Part shown: positions 59,111-64,000 of the stretch, piece by piece
Position numbering within the stretch: position 1 is the stretch's first letter
How the letters are laid out: each line of letters starts with the position of its first letter
NCBI GenBank assembly: GCA_963693085.1
Contig: OY856409.1
Span: 1,169,905,749-1,169,969,748, forward strand
DNA length: 64,000 nucleotides
Origin: Alisma plantago-aquatica
Lineage: Eukaryota; Streptophyta; Magnoliopsida; Alismatales; Alismataceae
Direction: 5' to 3'
The notes under the pieces: generated by a model
What the model saw: the letters and a program-made list of their open reading frames with translations, nothing else
What the model was told of the DNA's origin: nothing
Databases searched by the model: none
Program-made: the position numbers and the translations under genes

Positions 59111-61209
59111 TGTTGGTATTATGCCCAAAGAGACAATCATATTATGATTGTAGTGGAATAATATGTAAGTGATTTGATTATTAATAAAATGAAAGCTTCC
59201 ATTTATTTTATTTAATTAAATTATGAGATAATGATGTAACACTATAAATGTCTAGAGATTGAATTACTCAATGATGTATGTCTTGAAGTAAGTTACTTGA
59301 ACAATGAGATCATAAATATGTTAAGAGTATATACATTCCCATTATATCCTTGATCTATTGTTATTGTGGAAGGTAGATAGACAACGATAACACATAAGAT
59401 CAGAGTGTGAATTGGTTGACGATAGAATCTCATTAGTTATGATATGGTGATATTAGACCAAGCACACAGTTACATGTTAAAGAACAATGTATCAGACAGA
59501 CCCACTGTGAGACTAACACATGGAAGCCATTACCATGGTATACATAGTCAGCTCTCATAGCGTTGGTCGTGATTGTGCTTCTTAGACCTAAAGTCACTAC
59601 ACTCATAACATGTTGTTTAGAATGATTTGAAATCATAAAATGTAATCCTGAATAAGGGTTATTATAAAGGTGATGATTGGATGGATGTGACACATGGGGA
59701 CTGACTGTGAGTGATGTAGATGGGATTTTTCCCTCCTATGAGAGTATGATATCCTAGGCCTCTTAATTAGCGAGACTAAGAAAAGCGTGGCCATGCCATG
59801 TGAGTCAATATGCAATATTGAGCTTACATATATCTCATATAGTATTCTCTGGTTTAAGGAACAAAATTGAATGTTGAAGAGGATGACTAATCCATCCCTT
59901 GAGTTCAATCTGGATATTAGTGGCAAAGGAACTATACAAACACTTTAACACCATACACATATTGTAGGTTGAAGTTGTTCTCCAACTTTCCATTTACTTG
60001 AGCAACATTGATGTGCAACTAGGCACTGCTCATTGCTTGTGAGCTCATAAGATGTTATGGACATTCACTGCCAACATAATATGGGACCTATGGGGTCACA
60101 CGCATAGGTCTTGACCTAGAAGAGGAGTTTAATTTTGAATGATAATTGAATTTATTACTAAAAGTGTTTAGATATTAAATTCACACAAAAAATCATTTAT
60201 TAGACTCCCACTGATCGGTTCATGTGATGAAACGGCCTGGTTGTAGTGGCAGGTTGATTATAAATTTAATTAACAGAAACCTACATGAATTAGGACACCA
60301 ATCAATCAAATCAGTGGGTGAAATGATCGACTCAGGTTGGGTGGGACGACCAGTTCACCTAGTGAACCAATCGACTTAGGTGAATCAACTGAAGGTTCTA
60401 GTGACTTTCCAAATTCCTGATAAAAGGTTGCTCATTTCACTTGCTCAATTTTATTGGTGCAAGGAATTAACGTTGATCATTAATTGGAAACAAATTGAAA
60501 AATTCATATGCGATTGGGAAACAGGTGAAATGACTGGTTCACATTGCGAACCAATTGGCTCGCATGTGAACCGACTGGTTCGGTTGCCAACTGACTGGTT
60601 CAATGTCCACAGGTTGCAGAAATTCAAGATCTTCCAGTTCCTTCCACTCCCACACAGATTGGGAACCCAGACCCTAATCACTCCTTTAAATAGATGGGTA
60701 CTGGGTCTTCCCAGAACACAAGTCAATTGCTTCTGACAATTGTTGTCCTCTCTGGTTGTGGTAACCAATATTGAGCATGAACAAGCCCTACACGATAAAG
60801 GGAGGGATATCAAGGGAGAAATAATTGTGGGAAAGCAATTTGGTGACTAGTACACCAACGGGAGGAACAAATCCTTCTTGTCTATTCTAGGAAGATGACA
60901 TGCGTTCTAAGCGGTCCGTGTGGACTTCCATAGAGGCGTGAGGATGTTGTCTACCGCTAGGAGGATAACGTCAACCTATACTGTGGTGCAGACTAGGAGG
61001 CATAACAGTTAGACGAGTCCAGTGCAACTAGAAGATAGTTGTGCATTTACAACGATGAGGAGATCTCACTGGACTTGATCCAAGACCAGGTATATCCTTG
61101 AAACCATCCTTCCCATCTTATATTTATTGACACGATCTTCTATTTTATGGGGAATATGATAGTAATTTTTTTATTTCTTCTACCTGTTCTATAGCCTTAT
61201 TTCCCTACA
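59111..61209 (+). repeat. 3' LTR of element C
   Basis: 2,099 bases, ends TTTCCCTACA followed by target duplication GAAAA. Matches 29,047-31,110. It keeps the dyad field (60,205-60,610), including AGTTCACCTAGTGAACC (60,352-60,368) and GAACCGACTGGTTC near 60,568. The ORFs at 60,380-60,813 on both strands are by-products of that field. Confidence 0.95.
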
Positions 61210-61214
61210 GAAAA

Positions 61215-64000
61215 TATGATGGAATCTTGATGGTGGCAACTGACCTTAATTTTGTGATATCTAAATCTGAGGGATTTTCAGATCTTATGATTTCCCCTCT
61301 ATAAACTTGAAAATCATTAACAAATTTGAGAAACTTTTGATCATCAAACACTTGCAAAACATATTAGAATCATGACCTTTGGACTTCTATTATTGAAAAT
61401 TGACTCCATTGATGATGGTTTGGGGATTAAGTTCCCATTATGGATTAGGGGTGGACCATCCCTCAATCTCTGTAAATGATAATGATATTAGAACATGATG
61501 TTGGTCTTAAAATCTTGATAATATGGAATCTTGGTATTGGGTGAGACACCACGCCTAAGAAGAATAATGAGACTTAAAAACCCTAATCTATTCCTTGTGA
61601 TCATACATATTGGTGACAATCCTATTGATTCATGTGTATCTAGCTTGTGTCAAGACTTCAACTCTAATTATTTTGATTTCCAAGATGTGTACTCTAATAT
61701 CCAAGGTAATCTTGTTATCCTCTTTGTTGTACACATGGTATTTCTTATTTGTATAATTATAAATTAGTGTCTAGTCTTGGCATTTAATAGTAATAGTTTG
61801 AATTAGGTGACAACCTTTGATATGTTATTATGCTTTTCCAACTATAAATATATTTGGAGAACCTTGAACATAAATTAAAACAAAAATCCAATCTACTCCA
61901 ACATTGTATTTCAACATACAAAAAGACTCTCAAAGAAAATGGATGGTGAGTAATTTGATCTATCTCATAGGGGTGATATAAGGTAGGGGCCCGCTTGAAT
62001 CCAACATGAAGGATGGATGGGTACATGTCCTAGCAGAGCAACATCACAGATGAGGTCTAAGTTCTCAATTGGGATAAGGATGTGGAATATCATGTAGTTC
62101 TTGTTAAGGTTGTCTTGACTTCAATCGAAACCTAGGGGTTGTAGGTATCTGCATGCATTCTCACCTTGTGTAATGTTATATGATAGAGGCGATTTGGTGA
62201 TTGATCACAGTGCAGGAGAGACAAGGGAGAAACAAATGAAGTACCATTATACAGAGATCTATCCCCCTATGATATATCCACTTCAAGGTGCCAAATTGTC
62301 AAAAGAGCCAAAGGCAGTTTGTTCTTTAGGTCTTGTATACAACTGCATGCTAGTTTCTTCCAATCTCAAACCAAAATGCCATGGATTTTTTGGTAGATTC
62401 GTCTTCTATTCCCCTTGATGATCCAAAAGAAATGGAAGTGGGAAAATAGAAAAGGACTCCCATCTCTCCTGGGTAGGCCCAAGAGTGATATAAGCCATCT
62501 TCACTCTTAGATGTGGAAAGCAGCTTGTACAGGAAAAAAGACAATGAAAATTAAGCATCCTCTCATTTCTTTTGCCTTTCCTTAGAGCACTATTCTTTTG
62601 CTTCTACAATGAGTCTTTTTTTGTTTAACAAACATTGGGTGTAGTCAGGGTTTACTACATGGGTACAAACAAACTCTCACCTAGGGCGATGAAAGGGCCT
62701 AATGTACATCAAACAAAAAAATCTGCACCTAGGGGCATAATAAACAAATCTAATGTAGCGGTAAAAATACACTGACCTTTTGGGTGTAGATAGGGTTCAA
62801 TATCTATATCCTCAAACCTAGGTGGTCAAATAAAATAATGGACATATCAATCATAGAATGGAAAATTAGATAAATATTAATTCATTATTTTCTTGAAGAA
62901 TTGTATGTGTTTAAAAATTTTGTTCCTCATTCATTTTACAATTACCAAGACTTTACTTTATTATGAAATTTTACATTCTTGACTGATAATGTTTTTCTAC
63001 ATTTTTACTGATCGCATGTCAAGAATTTCCCCTATTAGGCAAACAAGTTCAACTCCTGAAGATGTGACAGGTATGCTTCTACACCCAAATATTCTGATGA
63101 CAAAGATTATACAAGTTCACTAAATCTAGAGGACTAATCTAAAATGAGTTTGTTGGCTCTTGTAAACCTTTTATGTTTAGAGAAGTTTAATTAAATTTTC
63201 ATGTATGTTGTATGTGCAATTGTGGGATGCTTTGATCAAATTGTTCAACCCATTTACCATTGTTTAGGTAGTGGGTTTGGCACTAGGGAAGAATAATTAT
63301 GTGATGTTGGCTCGTAAGAACATAGAACAAGAGAATTCAAACTAATATCAAACACTGTGATAGTTGAGAAATAATTGTCTATAGAGGTCATCATCACCAT
63401 CCTCTCATATATTTGAGAATAGAGAGACCTAATAAGAGATCTGGATAACCATATTACATACAAAACATCATCCATTAATGACTAAGAGGAATAATTGTAG
63501 GGTGGAACATTTAGAAGATCCATATGATAAAAATCATGGGGATGTCAAGAATACTAGAATGACTATCTCATATTGTGGATTCTCTAAATGAAATTGTTGA
63601 TTGTTTGTGTTTAGTTCATTTTAAAAGCAAATCTTCAATGCTCTATGTTTCTTATAAAAACACATTGTATCATTAAGCTTAGTAGTCCCCTTCCATTTGT
63701 GGTAGTGGTTATGTGAATTTGTCCAAATTTTGGTTTTCTAATATATAGTTATTTTAGAACCAAACTTAACTTCATTATTTCTTTTTTTATGATTTGGTTC
63801 GAGCTCATTTAATGTGAGGTTGTATTAATTTAGTTTCATGTACACTATGAAGGACAATGACTACTATTATCATTTACAACTACTAATGGTTAATTTTCAT
63901 TGTATGCTTTAGCAACATCTATTCTTTGCATTTGAATTACAACTACATATTTGTTTCACTTGATTATTTGACTAAACTTCCTTACATTTTATTTACTTGT
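61215..64000. other. AT-rich flank right of element C, no recognised gene
   Basis: It continues the sequence interrupted at 29,046, perhaps the LTR of element F. Short ORFs (61,531-61,767; 62,173-62,418; minus 62,544-62,350; minus 63,475-63,254) show no motif I recognise, no repeat partner in the window and no convincing splice structure. It may be old transposon DNA or true intergenic DNA. Confidence 0.5.

Larger units (their letters stand above)
29047..61209 (+). mobile_element. Element C, Ty1/copia retrotransposon hosting three later insertions
   Basis: Identical 5-base target duplications GAAAA (29,042-29,046 and 61,210-61,214) bracket 32 kb. LTRs are 29,047-31,110 and 59,111-61,209. Within it lie solo LTR A (31,118-36,542) and element B (36,781-54,310), which contains solo LTR A'. 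Removing A and B leaves about 9.2 kb, normal for a copia element with 2-kb LTRs. Domain order gag, protease, integrase, RT, RNase H is the copia order. All ORFs are broken. Confidence 0.95.

Noticed and set aside
60380..60813. 118- and 120-codon ORFs on opposite strands
   Set aside because: Both lie in C's 3' LTR within the dyad field, which opens both strands by symmetry.
62173..62418. Possible host exon
   Set aside because: 81 codons with no recognised motif, no clear splice partners and a competing ORF on the other strand; too weak to call.

Overview
The window is a block of nested retrotransposons from a large, repeat-rich plant nuclear genome, most likely a seed plant. The evidence is plant LTR-retrotransposon lineages (Ty1/copia, Tekay-like chromovirus, Athila-like Ty3/gypsy), primer-binding sites matching plant initiator-Met and Asp tRNAs, and a plant-type L1 LINE with a C-terminal RNase H-like segment. 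The species cannot be fixed from the sequence. I see no ordinary host gene, tRNA, rRNA or CRISPR array. Only the LINE reading frame is intact; every LTR-element polyprotein is broken by stops and frameshifts.

Left nest (1-26,540). A copia remnant G (integrase piece at 26,040-26,540) was hit by D, an Athila-like, minus-strand, probably non-autonomous element (right LTR 23,771-26,038; left LTR remnant 3,313-4,261). D was then hit by two elements. E is a minus-strand Tekay-like element, of which only the 5' LTR (about 112-3,312) and primer-binding site lie in the window. T is a full-length Tekay-like chromovirus (6,058-22,052) with LTRs of about 4.2 kb. T's left LTR received a 5'-truncated LINE (10,091-12,840) with a perfect 15-bp target duplication and a poly(A) tail. 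D has no pol. In its place is a 347-codon Pro/Gln-rich frame that I cannot identify.

Middle (26,540-29,046). A deleted plus-strand gypsy remnant F: gag domain with zinc-knuckle relics, then a polypurine tract and the start of a 3' LTR.

Right nest (29,047-61,209). A copia element C with 2.1-kb LTRs and a perfect GAAAA target duplication. Solo LTR A (31,118-36,542, GGTAT duplication) sits inside C's primer-binding site. The complete Athila-like element B (36,781-54,310, GTTAT duplication) sits in C's leader. B's left LTR carries a second solo LTR of the same family in the opposite orientation (A', 37,544-42,586, TTTTT duplication). C's decayed gag, protease, integrase, RT and RNase H follow at 55,199-59,035. 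The last 2.8 kb (61,215-64,000) is AT-rich flank without a recognisable gene.

The most unusual signal is in the LTRs. Several families (A, B, C, D, and weakly T) carry dense arrays or scatters of short perfect dyads, with a different sequence in each family. In solo LTR A and A', several different tandem-repeat units each contain such a dyad.
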